Source: CAZEHS01 sp964424355
GTDB taxonomy: Bacteria; Bacillota; Clostridia; Peptostreptococcales; Acidaminobacteraceae
Assembly: GCA_964424355.1 (NCBI GenBank)
Contig: CAYRIO010000015.1
Location: 1-64,000 of the forward strand
Length of the DNA stretch: 64,000 nt
Direction of reading: 5' to 3'
The number at the start of each line of letters is the position of its first letter. Position 1 is the first letter of the stretch. This document shows, piece after piece, positions 34,544 to 42,984 of this stretch. The translations under genes and the position numbers were made by a program. Under the pieces are notes generated by a model that saw nothing but the letters and a program-made list of their open reading frames with translations, was not told the origin of the DNA and made no database searches.

Positions 34544-34876
34544 GTGCGTCCTAATCTCCTTCTTCTGATCAATTTTTAAGAACCGAAGATGAGCCTCGGT
34601 CGCTTACTCAATGCTCAAACCTGTACTGCTAGGTATGATACCCTCAAAATGAATCCGTAAACTATGTAGAATGGATCCACGGAACACCCATACTGACAGT
34701 ATGCGGCACCGCAGAAACCGCTAACAAATTAACAGGGCGACGCATTAGCCGCCCATATCAATTATGTCTCACAAAACCCATTTAATCCATGAGGCCAATT
34801 ACCCAGAAACAAGCATTGTCAGCGCTTAAGGCTATGGAAATTCCTAAGCACCTGCTTTCAGGAGTCAGAGCAAGTC
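34544..34876 (-). other. 333-bp gap between flbD and fliL, no gene seen
   Basis: No supportable coding sequence is present on either strand. Several short inverted repeats are: GGTATGATACC (34632-34642), CATACTGACAGTATG (34689-34703) and a small ACCGA/TCGGT stem near 34581-34599. A weak promoter-like pair on the minus strand is TTGTTA (34727-34722) and CATACT (34703-34698) with 18 bases between, where the -10 overlaps the second palindrome. In many clostridial operons motA-motB occupy this position; I see no recognisable remnant of them. Confidence 0.5.
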
Positions 34877-35089
34877 TTATTGCCCTTTATGATCCACCAA
34901 AATGGGTAAAACACTAATCTTTTGCTTATATTGTACTATCCGGTCAATCAGGTCGTCAATACTCTCGGTCACGATAATTTTATGTCCTGTAGTCAGCGTA
35001 ACAACTGTATCTGGAGTCTCTTCGAGGGTTTCAATCAGGTCTGAATTTATTACCAATTTGCTTCCATTTAAGCGAGTTACTTCTACCAT
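34877..35089 (-). CDS. flbD: Flagellar protein FlbD/SwrD
   Basis: The 70-residue protein is a compact beta domain with the family pattern VTRLNGSKLVINSDLIETLE followed by TPDTVVTLTTGHKIIV and a C-terminal helix. SwrD in Bacillus subtilis increases flagellar power by acting on stator function. I start it at MVEVTRLNG (35089), which has ribosome site AAGGGAGTTGATAAC; the longer frame has no good site and is not conserved. It lies between flgE and the 333-bp gap. Confidence 0.92.
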   Translation of the reverse strand: MVEVTRLNGSKLVINSDLIETLEETPDTVVTLTTGHKIIVTESIDDLIDRIVQYKQKISVLPILVDHKGQ

Positions 35090-35190
35090 GTTATCAACTC
35101 CCTTCATACTATTTTGTTTTTCTAACCCCATCTCACCCTCATGCAATCAAGCGGCTCCTGGCATTGGGCCGGGAGCCGGATTCATTCAGA

Positions 35191-36519
35191 CTAACGTTTT
35201 AAATTAACCAGTTCCTGCAGGATTTCATCAGAGGTTGTGATGATTTTTGCATTGGCCTGGAAACCACGCTGCGTGGTGATCATCTCAGTAAATTGTTGTG
35301 AGAGATCCACATTGGACATTTCCAGTGCTCCTGGTACTAAGGCACCAAAGCTGCCCGCTCCAGGCGTACCTAATCGGGGATCCCCTGAGTTTGGAGATTT
35401 CACGAACAGGTTTGAACCGGTTTTTTTCAGACCCGCCGGATTGTCAAAGGCTGCCAACGCGATGGTTGCCAAAGTTTTTTGAACGCCATTGGTATAGGTC
35501 GCAACCACCTCACCCGCGCTGGATATGTTGAAGTTATCAATGCTTCCGGGAGCGTTTCCGTACTTTTGCGTCCCTGAAATATTGGAGAGTGAATTGTTGG
35601 AAGTCACTTTCGCAAACAAGTTCGACGTGATCGGCGGTCCAACTTGAGCAATGGGCAGCGTAATAGCAGCCACGCCAGGGTACGTCAGAGTCAACTCGTT
35701 AGCTGGAAGTACCGTTGTCGCACCCGTAACATCCGTTGTCAGTTTATCAAAACTGCCATCGGTCTTAAAGAATGCATAAACCGTGCCCGGTGTTGCTGCC
35801 GGAGGAAAAACCGTCACATCTGGAACCACAGGAACCGCTGTCGGATTTCCTGCCTGGATGATGGAAACAGGTCTGTAACTCCCACCGCCCGCTATATTCG
35901 TAATATCTCCAAAGGTCACGTTCAACTTGTGCGTAGCCCCAACGGAGTCGTATACGTTCACAGAAGTGGTGTAGGCGTCATCATTCACATTGATGTTCCC
36001 GCTGAGAGCCCATTCATCCCCAACCAAGGTAGCCGCGGTGGGCTTGCCTGAAGAGGTCGCTGGTTGGGTAGTTGTTTTATCAATCACAATGGGGCTTCCA
36101 TCCTGTCCCAAAACTTTAAAGCCCCCTGGCGTTACCAGGTTCCCGGATACATCTACTGAGAAATTCCCTGCACGGGTGTAATACTGATTCTGCCCACCAT
36201 CATTAGAAACCACGAAAAATCCGTTTCCATCGATCATGATGTCTGTCGGATTGTCCGTCCGTTGGGTAGAACCCTGGGTGTGCTGTACATCCATGCTGGC
36301 GATATTAACACCCAAACCGATTGATTGAGGATTTGTACCGCCACGACCACCTTGTGGCGAACCAGCGCCTTTGATGGTCTGTGCGAACACTTCCTGAAAG
36401 CTGACGGATTGACCTTTGAAACCTACGGTATTGACATTGGCGATATTGTTGCCGATTACATCCATTTTGGCTTGGTGCGCTTTGAGTCCAGACACACCTG
36501 AAAACATGGATCGCATCAT
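35191..36519 (-). CDS. flgE: Flagellar hook protein FlgE
   Basis: FlgE forms the hook. The 442-residue protein has the conserved rod/hook N-terminus (MFSGVSGLKAHQAKMDVIGN, then NIANVNTVGFKGQ) and C-terminus (DLSQQFTEMITTQRGFQANA, then KIITTSDEILQELVNL). The central part (about 130-330) is a variable Thr/Val/Pro/Gly-rich surface domain. Ribosome site GAGGAGGGT precedes the tandem ATG ATG start. It lies downstream of the flgD and TIGR02530 genes, as in Bacillus. Confidence 0.96.
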   Translation of the reverse strand: MMRSMFSGVSGLKAHQAKMDVIGNNIANVNTVGFKGQSVSFQEVFAQTIKGAGSPQGGRGGTNPQSIGLGVNIASMDVQHTQGSTQRTDNPTDIMIDGNGFFVVSNDGGQNQYYTRAGNFSVDVSGNLVTPGGFKVLGQDGSPIVIDKTTTQPATSSGKPTAATLVGDEWALSGNINVNDDAYTTSVNVYDSVGATHKLNVTFGDITNIAGGGSYRPVSIIQAGNPTAVPVVPDVTVFPPAATPGTVYAFFKTDGSFDKLTTDVTGATTVLPANELTLTYPGVAAITLPIAQVGPPITSNLFAKVTSNNSLSNISGTQKYGNAPGSIDNFNISSAGEVVATYTNGVQKTLATIALAAFDNPAGLKKTGSNLFVKSPNSGDPRLGTPGAGSFGALVPGALEMSNVDLSQQFTEMITTQRGFQANAKIITTSDEILQELVNLKR

Positions 36520-36557
36520 AAGAATGACCCTCCTCGTTTAGCTTATTATTGCAGTCC

Positions 36558-36583
36558 TGATCCCGTCTGTCATTCGGGGATCA
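36558..36583 (-). other. Stem-loop between the TIGR02530 gene and flgE
   Basis: TGATCCC (36558-36564) pairs with GGGATCA (36577-36583) around a 12-base loop in the 86-bp gap upstream of flgE. There is no U-tract, so it is not a classical terminator; it may shape mRNA decay within the operon. Confidence 0.4.
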
Positions 36584-36605
36584 TAGCTTCCTTTAGAAGG
36601 TCCGG

Positions 36606-37016
36606 CTATATGATGACTGCACCGTCGATGTTGGTGAATACACTGTCTTTCAATTGATCTTCCGATGAAGCTGTGATGATTGTTTTGGATTTCACACTGG
36701 CTATAAAAACATTGTCGTTCATTAGAATCAGTGCTTCCTTAACGCCTTTTGCCTCTGCTCGGTCCACCGCATCAGAAATTTTGGTGAGATCCTGCTGAGT
36801 CAGTTCGATATTACGGCTCTTAATCCTGTCCAGCGCATGCTTGGAGAACTTCAGTTCCTTCTTGCCGATTTGGCTTAGTACATCATCAAAAGTGGGCTGA
36901 CCTGCTTGAATCGGTTTCTGAGGTCTCTGAATTTCTGAACTGATGCCGCTGTCCTGAAGGATTTTCGCCTTTCTGAGGAGATAATCACTATTCATCAGGT
37001 TTGCCACTGAGGACAC
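36606..37016 (-). CDS. Flagellar operon protein, TIGR02530 type
   Basis: The 136-residue protein matches the uncharacterised flagellar-operon family found between flgD and flgE in Firmicutes. The diagnostic segment is ELKFSKHALDRIKSRNIELT, followed by a helix with KISDAVDRAEAKGVKEALIL and a strand VFIASVKSKTIITA. A basic N-terminal region precedes it. It lies 8 bases after flgD. Its exact function is unknown; context suggests a role in hook assembly. Confidence 0.88.
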   Translation of the reverse strand: MSSVANLMNSDYLLRKAKILQDSGISSEIQRPQKPIQAGQPTFDDVLSQIGKKELKFSKHALDRIKSRNIELTQQDLTKISDAVDRAEAKGVKEALILMNDNVFIASVKSKTIITASSEDQLKDSVFTNIDGAVII

Positions 37017-37024
37017 CTCTTTCC

Positions 37025-37501
37025 CTACTGATAGGCCGCTTCAGCTTTACTCTGATTGATCATGTCCTGGAGTGCCTGTGCCTCCGCTTGAATAATCGCC
37101 AGCTGTTCTTTCTGGTTTTTATTCAGCTCAGTTACACCGGTATTCATGGCTTTGATCTGTGCCAGAAGTGCTTCAACTGAAGCATTCATTTTTGTTGTTG
37201 TCGCATTTCCTGTGTCCAGAGCTGTAGACAATTTTGTGATGCTCGTATCCATGTTTGTCAATGATTTGTTCATGTTTGTAAGTTGTTCCAGCGAACTAAA
37301 CTGTGCCATTTGAGCGATAAAATCCTTATCTTCCAAAGGATTCATGGGATCCTGATGCGTCAGCTGTGTCATGAGGATATTGAGGAATTGATCCTTTCCC
37401 ATTTCCTGACTGCTGGCTTTTGACGTGTTGGATTCCTGTGCTTTCATTATTTCCGTCAGCTTAGCAAGTTGAGATTCTGTCAATGTGCCGATACTTGCCA
37501 T
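37025..37501 (-). CDS. flgD: Flagellar hook cap/assembly protein FlgD
   Basis: FlgD scaffolds hook polymerisation. The 158-residue protein has the highly conserved N-terminal export and assembly motif: MGKDQFLNILMTQLTHQDPM followed by NPLEDKDFIAQMAQFSSLEQ. The C-terminal half is a Thr/Lys/Gln-rich helical region and lacks the Ig-like domain of enteric FlgD, so it is a short form like that of Bacillus. It lies 12 bases after fliK, whose product measures hook length. Confidence 0.94.
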   Translation of the reverse strand: MASIGTLTESQLAKLTEIMKAQESNTSKASSQEMGKDQFLNILMTQLTHQDPMNPLEDKDFIAQMAQFSSLEQLTNMNKSLTNMDTSITKLSTALDTGNATTTKMNASVEALLAQIKAMNTGVTELNKNQKEQLAIIQAEAQALQDMINQSKAEAAYQ

Positions 37502-37513
37502 TTTTAAGACCTC

Positions 37514-39148
37514 CTATCCGAGATAGTCAAACGTTGATTCGCTTTGAACAGATTCCAACGACATCATTCTCTGCGCAAGTCGTTCCACTGAATTTTCAAC
37601 CCGTGCAACGCCATTCTTAGAGCTTTTTCCGCTGTTCGAACCCTGTTGCTGCTGGTTGTCTTTACGTACGGAAACATCCAGTTCGAAGACATTGAACCCT
37701 TTATCCTGTAAAGCATTCCGTAAATCCTGAAGATTTGATTCCAGCGCCTGCTTCACTGCTTGTGATTCAACCTGAAGTTCTGCCATCACAATACCTTTCT
37801 CAATTGACAGCTTCAACGCCACATTGCCCAGACTTTCCGGTTTAAGCTTCATGATCATTTCTGATTTTCCGTCGTCTCCCTTAAAATTCATTTTGACGGT
37901 TTCAACCACTTGATCCATAATCCGGCTCTGGAACTGGTTTTTAGCCTGAACGCCTTCTGTGACAGCATCCAACGTATCTTGGAACGCTTGAGGGTTCTGT
38001 ACGGTTTGCAAGGGTGTCTGAGACGCTGTTTTAGAAAGGGATCCATCAAGCTTCTCGATCGGTGCGGTTGGCTTTTCAGGTGATGTTCTCACTTGATCCG
38101 ACTGTTCAGCATCTTTCAGGTCCTTAGGGGTTTCAGCCACATAAGCCTGCTTTTCCTGGGATTGATTTGCCTGCTGTGAATCCTCCGAGGCGGCTTGTTG
38201 GTTTTGCGTACCAGTATCCGCTTCACTCGGTGTTGCAGCTGAAACAGCAGGGACTTCGTCTATTGCATTTGACGCGTCTGTCGCTGTCCCTTCATCCTCA
38301 GCAGCTGTTGCTTCGGTTTTAACCTCTGGAACCTTCACAACAATCCCATTGAGTTTGCCTAAAAGGTCTTCCAGTTTTTCAGAAGACTGAACCTCTGGTT
38401 TTGTCGCCTCAATGTCTTGAATCGCTTTTATTTCGGTTAAAGCCTGCTTGAGAATTGCTTTCAGTTCCGGGTCGTTCCCAATAAGATCCGTTTGGGTTTC
38501 AATAACCTTTTCCAGGTCCTTAAGCATTGGGTTCGCATTCAATTCAGACGCCTGCCGATTACTGGCTTGCTCCGTCTTTTGAACACCTTCCGTACTTCCG
38601 GTCACAACATTGCCATCGGTTGCTGACTCCTGCAGAACCTCCACCTGAGTGGCCACAACTTGAGTCGCCCCTAATGCTTCCGCACTCTTCAGAAGTGCCT
38701 GATTATCGGTTCCCTCTGTTGATGCTTGGCCCGCAATCGTTTCGGCCAGCGCTTTGATGTCTTCCAAAGTGCTGTTCAGCTGATTTGCCAGCTCTTTCAA
38801 TTTTTCCGGCGTTACATCCGGGTCTTTCATGGCCTCCAAAGTATCTTTCGCTTTTTTGACCAATTCTTTCATTTTTTCCTTCGCAGGATTTTTTGTCACG
38901 GGCTTATCCGCATTTTGCGCACTTTTGACTGCCCGTTCATCATCCAGCCGTTCGTTCGCTGCCTGCTGCCTGTCTCTGACTTTTGACGCAGATGCAAGGA
39001 GTGTTGATTTTTCCCGATGCACCTGAATCTTTTTTTCATAGACTGCCGCAAAAGACTGATCGCTCTTCTTCAATGAACCGCTTTTTTGAACGGTCTCTCC
39101 AGACTTTCCTGGCAGCAGAGCTTGAAGAATCGTGCCACTGCCTGACAT
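37514..39148 (-). CDS. fliK: Flagellar hook-length control protein FliK
   Basis: FliK is exported during hook growth and signals FlhB to change substrate. The 544-residue protein has a long low-complexity N-terminal part rich in E, K, Q, A and T (residues 1 to about 400, likely disordered) and the Flg_hook C-terminal domain (about 420-490), with MIMKLKPESLGNVALKLSIE and ALQDKGFNVFELDVSVRKD. A Gln/Ser-rich and Asn-rich tail follows. It lies between the ylxF-like gene and flgD. Compare the separate FliK-like end at 63706-64000. Confidence 0.93.
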   Translation of the reverse strand: MSGSGTILQALLPGKSGETVQKSGSLKKSDQSFAAVYEKKIQVHREKSTLLASASKVRDRQQAANERLDDERAVKSAQNADKPVTKNPAKEKMKELVKKAKDTLEAMKDPDVTPEKLKELANQLNSTLEDIKALAETIAGQASTEGTDNQALLKSAEALGATQVVATQVEVLQESATDGNVVTGSTEGVQKTEQASNRQASELNANPMLKDLEKVIETQTDLIGNDPELKAILKQALTEIKAIQDIEATKPEVQSSEKLEDLLGKLNGIVVKVPEVKTEATAAEDEGTATDASNAIDEVPAVSAATPSEADTGTQNQQAASEDSQQANQSQEKQAYVAETPKDLKDAEQSDQVRTSPEKPTAPIEKLDGSLSKTASQTPLQTVQNPQAFQDTLDAVTEGVQAKNQFQSRIMDQVVETVKMNFKGDDGKSEMIMKLKPESLGNVALKLSIEKGIVMAELQVESQAVKQALESNLQDLRNALQDKGFNVFELDVSVRKDNQQQQGSNSGKSSKNGVARVENSVERLAQRMMSLESVQSESTFDYLG

Positions 39149-39163
39149 GTGTCCACCTCCACT

Positions 39164-40414
39164 TTAGTTTTTGGGGAGTGCGAGCTTTTTAGACACCTCA
39201 GAGGATAAAGTACTATCAAAAAATGTGAGGATGGAAGCCACTTTCTTCTGACTCATCTTCTTAAGCACTGCGATGGCCAGATCCTCATCAGAAATCCGAA
39301 TTTCATCACCATTGTCGAGGGGATAGGCTTTATACGCCCCAGCGTTCTGGAAATACTTTTTTAGGATGTCTGAAATGTTTTGATCGTCCAGTTTACTGAA
39401 GATGCTATTTAGCTCATTAGTATTATCGTCAAAAGCTTTATAAACCTTAAGGGCCTTTTGAATATCCCCGGTTAATTTATCCTCACCGTTTTTAAGAGTC
39501 TGCTGATCCTTGACGGTGTTCAACACTTTGAATACCAGTGCTTCATCCTGAACCTTCGCAAGAACCTCTCCAGATTTCACAGGGCCCATTTCTCCGTAGA
39601 TCACCGCAAGGTCTTCGACTTTATACGTTTCTTCATTTCCAAGAGTCAGGGCTAATTTTGAAGCTTCCTCCGTTGAAAGGATCTGAGCGGTGTTTTTGAG
39701 CTCCAGTCGATGATTTTCACGATTTGACATCAATGAACGGATCGTATTGGCCTTCTCGCTCGAAAAATTACTGAGGATCTGGGTGCGATCTTCCGGTCGC
39801 AGGTTCTCTAAATACCCTGCCACTCTTTCATCGGCACTGAACTCAAGAATATCGGCTACTTTCCTGATGCCATCTCTGTTTTCATTGATAATCAAGTGTA
39901 GTTCTTCCAAAGCCCCAATCATTGTCAAGCTATCCACATATTTGGCACGATCAGCCAGGGCGGTATCATTTTCCTGTTTAATGGATTCAACTGTTGATAT
40001 CAACACATTTTTCTTGAGATTGCTTTGCCGGAGCATTTCCAGAATCGCATCCGCCTCATTGGGATTTTGTCTGAGCATCCCTTTAATCACTTCATTGTAC
40101 AGTGCCATATCTTCTTTCTTGATCAGGTTCAACTTATCGACCGCTCTGCTCTTATCAATACTCAGGAAATAATTCGAAATTTCCTGGACCTGACTGGATG
40201 TTTCATTTTGAGTTGGATAGCTGTCAAAAAAAGCCCCTATGGGACCTGGCAACTGAGACAAAACAGGATTGACCGTGTTTTTAACAGTATCACTGAGAAA
40301 ATATGCCGCACCAAAAATAACCAAGGGTGCTATCAGCAAGGCTCCAAGAACTGCAGCTAGCGTGGATACGCCTTTTTTTTCACTACCTTCCGCTTTTTGC
40401 TTATCCTTAGCCAT
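39164..40414 (-). CDS. YlxF/MotE-like protein with MgtE-N-type helical repeats
   Basis: This 416-residue protein occupies the ylxF position between fliJ and fliK. It has a lysine-rich cytoplasmic N-tail, one membrane helix (about 20-44, LAAVLGALLIAPLVIFGAAY), and a long extracytoplasmic part of helical repeats. The C-terminal unit ISDEDLAIAVLKKMSQKKVA with ILTFFDSTLSSEVSKKLA is the MgtE-N-like motif of YlxF and MotE; earlier repeat-like units occur near residues 185-290 (for example DERVAGYLENLRPEDRTQIL). Usual YlxF proteins are about half this length. MotE is a chaperone of the MotC stator protein in other bacteria; function here is inference. Confidence 0.75.
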   Translation of the reverse strand: MAKDKQKAEGSEKKGVSTLAAVLGALLIAPLVIFGAAYFLSDTVKNTVNPVLSQLPGPIGAFFDSYPTQNETSSQVQEISNYFLSIDKSRAVDKLNLIKKEDMALYNEVIKGMLRQNPNEADAILEMLRQSNLKKNVLISTVESIKQENDTALADRAKYVDSLTMIGALEELHLIINENRDGIRKVADILEFSADERVAGYLENLRPEDRTQILSNFSSEKANTIRSLMSNRENHRLELKNTAQILSTEEASKLALTLGNEETYKVEDLAVIYGEMGPVKSGEVLAKVQDEALVFKVLNTVKDQQTLKNGEDKLTGDIQKALKVYKAFDDNTNELNSIFSKLDDQNISDILKKYFQNAGAYKAYPLDNGDEIRISDEDLAIAVLKKMSQKKVASILTFFDSTLSSEVSKKLALPKN

Positions 40415-40430
40415 AGTCTATTCCACCCTC

Positions 40431-40880
40431 TCACCCATTTTGTTTTTTTGCACTGCTGAAAGTGACAATCTGGTCTGTCGCCAGTTCTTCTGCCAATTCA
40501 GCTTCCTTTTGGAACTGAACGAACTCATTTTCTTTTAGTTTTTCCATAATCTTTCGTTTTTTCGAAGCTTCACCCAGTTTCAACCTGCTGGCGTTCACTT
40601 CTTTCCGCTTCAGTTCAATCAAAAATCCCTGATTCTCGATGGCATCCAACAGCCATTTTCGTTCAGCTTCAGCAGTACGCAACACCTGTACAGTGCACCC
40701 CTGAGCAACTTGAACTGCGGTCGTCTCGTTGAAGGACGCCATCCGTTCATGGAGGTTCTCCAGTTGGACATTCAATTCATGCAAATCTCTCAGCTTCAAA
40801 GCAAGAGCGTTGCGGCATTGTTCTTCTTCCTCCAACCTCAGCTTGAGAATCTGTTCATAGCGGAATACAAAGGTCTCCAT
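40431..40880 (-). CDS. fliJ: Flagellar export protein FliJ
   Basis: FliJ is the coiled-coil stalk of the FliI ATPase. The 149-residue protein is almost entirely helical: it starts with FVFRYEQILKLRLEEEEQCR, typical of FliJ, and continues with heptad-rich segments to the end. It lies 12 bases after fliI and 16 before the ylxF-like gene. Sequence conservation in the family is low, so the call rests on pattern and position. Confidence 0.9.
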   Translation of the reverse strand: METFVFRYEQILKLRLEEEEQCRNALALKLRDLHELNVQLENLHERMASFNETTAVQVAQGCTVQVLRTAEAERKWLLDAIENQGFLIELKRKEVNASRLKLGEASKKRKIMEKLKENEFVQFQKEAELAEELATDQIVTFSSAKKQNG

Positions 40881-40892
40881 AGGCGGATTACG

Positions 40893-42215
40893 TTACCCTT
40901 CCTGAGTGATCTGCAGTAATCGGGTCAGTGATTCTTCAAAACTGATCTTATCCTGGACCCTCTGAGTCAGGAATTCTTTGTAATCCCCAATCTTGAGAAT
41001 AGCGTAGTCAATTTGGGGATTAGTGCCCTTAGCATAGGCACCGATATTAATCAGATCCTCTGCCTCACGGTATGTTGCCAGAATCTCCTTGAACTTCCTT
41101 GAAGCATCCAAATGTTCATCAGAGATGATATTCGGCATGACACGGCTGATGCTCTCCAATATATCGATAGCAGGGTAATGTCCTTGCGTTGCCAGTTTAC
41201 GGGAAAGTACAATATGTCCGTCCAGTATCCCCCGTACAGCGTCAGAAATCGGTTCGTTCATATCATCCCGATCCACTAGCACGGTATACAACCCGGTAAT
41301 AGACCCTTTATCCGAGTTTCCAGCCCGTTCCAGAAGCTGCGGCAGCACCGCAAACACCGAGGGGGTATAGCCGCGGGTCACCGGAGGCTCACCGACGGCC
41401 AACCCGATTTCCCGCTGGGCCATTGAAAATCGGGTCAGGGAGTCCATCATCAGAATCACGTCTTTGCCTTGATCCCGAAAATACTCCGCGATGGATGTCG
41501 CCAGCAACGCAGCCATAACCCGTACCAACGCCGGCTTGTCCGAGGTTGAAACCACGACGACTGATCGGCTGAGGCCTTCCTCGCCCAGATCATTCTCAAT
41601 GAATTCACGAACCTCTCTTCCCCGCTCACCGATCAGGCCAATCACGTTGACATCTGCTTGGGTATTTCGAGCAATCATACCCATCAGGGTACTTTTTCCA
41701 ACGCCGCTCCCTGCGAAAACACCTAATCTTTGCCCCTTTCCACAGGTTAAAAGGGCATCCATCGCTTTGATTCCCAGGGTGACTGGTTCCTGAATCCGAT
41801 TCCGAAGCAATGGGTTTGGAGGCAAGTTGTTTACAGGATATTTTTTGCTGAGCAAGGGCTTTGCCATGCCGTCAATCGGGTTCCCTAATCCATCCAGGAC
41901 TCTCCCCAGAAGGCCTTCTCCAACTTCGACCGTAAGGGATTCGCCCGTGGCGACCACCTTGCTTCCCGGACCAATCCCCCCCATCTCTCCCAAGGGCATC
42001 AGCAGGACCGTTTCTCCCTTAAAACCGACAACCTCGGCAATCACGGGGTTTTTCCCTTTAAGTGGATAGATCAGACAAATCTCACCCATATTCACAGCTG
42101 GACCCTGGGATTCGATAGTCAGACCAATCAGTTTGGAGACGCGTCCGGAATAGCGGATCAGATTGGCTTGTTCGAGTACACGACGGTATTTGGGAATGAA
42201 GTTCAAATCACTCAC
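40893..42215 (-). CDS. fliI: Flagellar export ATPase FliI
   Basis: FliI is the ATPase of the flagellar export apparatus, related to the F1 beta subunit. The 440-residue protein has Walker A GVFAGSGVGKSTLMG (about 166-180), the signature GLIGERGREVREFIE, Walker B VILMMDSLTRFSMAQREIG and PSVFAVLPQLLERAG. It overlaps fliH by 8 bases; FliH is its regulator. Length is standard. Confidence 0.97.
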   Translation of the reverse strand: MSDLNFIPKYRRVLEQANLIRYSGRVSKLIGLTIESQGPAVNMGEICLIYPLKGKNPVIAEVVGFKGETVLLMPLGEMGGIGPGSKVVATGESLTVEVGEGLLGRVLDGLGNPIDGMAKPLLSKKYPVNNLPPNPLLRNRIQEPVTLGIKAMDALLTCGKGQRLGVFAGSGVGKSTLMGMIARNTQADVNVIGLIGERGREVREFIENDLGEEGLSRSVVVVSTSDKPALVRVMAALLATSIAEYFRDQGKDVILMMDSLTRFSMAQREIGLAVGEPPVTRGYTPSVFAVLPQLLERAGNSDKGSITGLYTVLVDRDDMNEPISDAVRGILDGHIVLSRKLATQGHYPAIDILESISRVMPNIISDEHLDASRKFKEILATYREAEDLINIGAYAKGTNPQIDYAILKIGDYKEFLTQRVQDKISFEESLTRLLQITQEG

Positions 42216-42984
42216 TAGCCAGCATCTCCTTAAAACTTTCTTTTATCTGCTCAAACTGGGTCCAGATGCTGCTATCAATACTGCCGGATGTTGCGTCAAT
42301 AACACAACTCCCGGCTTTCAATGATTTATCCGGTTTGATATTAATATCATCCACATTCTCAGCCAGCGCCAAAATCTGATCCTTCAAGCTGACTGCCATG
42401 TCATAATCCTCAGCAGACACCCGAAGTGACAGACTTTCCGTGTAAGTCAGCTTCTCCATTGCCAGACGGATAATGCCTCGAATCAGATCATAATCCTCTT
42501 GAACATGCTTGCCCAGAATCATTTCAACCGTGTCTATGATCAGCTGAACAGAATCCTGTTCAACTTCTTGCGTTATCTCTTCCTTATGCTTTTGTATCTG
42601 ATCTTTAACCGAAATGGCTTCTTGAATCAGGGCTTGCGCAATCGTCCGGCCTTCATCAAAGCCTGCCTGTCTTCCTGCTTCGTAGCCTTCAGCCTGTGCT
42701 TCTTCCCGAATGCTTTGGGCCTGTTCGTAAGCTTCTCTTAGAATGATTTCCCGATCCTGCTCCGCTTCCTGGAGCCGAATGCGGGCCTCTTCCTCCACCG
42801 CTTCCATCCGTTGGGCGACCAATTCTTCAAGGCTCACCACATCTTCAAAGGTTTCCGGATCACCTTCTGCATCTTCCGGTGATTCCCCTTCGTGGTACAG
42901 ATGGGACATCGGGATAATCTGCGGCGTAAGCTGGTATGCCTGATTATCAAGAATCAGCCGATGGGACTTCACCAGTTTAGACAA
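42208..42984 (-). CDS. fliH: Flagellar export regulator FliH
   Basis: FliH binds and regulates FliI. The 258-residue protein has an acidic N-terminal part, a long coiled coil (about 50-115, with EEARIRLQEAEQDREIILRE) that includes a glycine-spaced segment GYEAGRQAGFDEGR, and a C-terminal domain resembling the ATP synthase delta/epsilon subunits. It overlaps fliG and fliI by 8 bases each, so these genes are translationally coupled. Confidence 0.92.
   Translation of the reverse strand: MSKLVKSHRLILDNQAYQLTPQIIPMSHLYHEGESPEDAEGDPETFEDVVSLEELVAQRMEAVEEEARIRLQEAEQDREIILREAYEQAQSIREEAQAEGYEAGRQAGFDEGRTIAQALIQEAISVKDQIQKHKEEITQEVEQDSVQLIIDTVEMILGKHVQEDYDLIRGIIRLAMEKLTYTESLSLRVSAEDYDMAVSLKDQILALAENVDDINIKPDKSLKAGSCVIDATSGSIDSSIWTQFEQIKESFKEMLASE

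Noticed and set aside
34544..34876. Degraded transposon or motA/motB remnant in the flbD-fliL gap
   Set aside because: No frame on either strand shows family motifs, and there are no terminal inverted repeats or target duplications.
34789..34917. 43-codon plus-strand frame overlapping the 3' end of flbD
   Set aside because: A run of this length without stops is expected by chance; no ribosome site and no known family.
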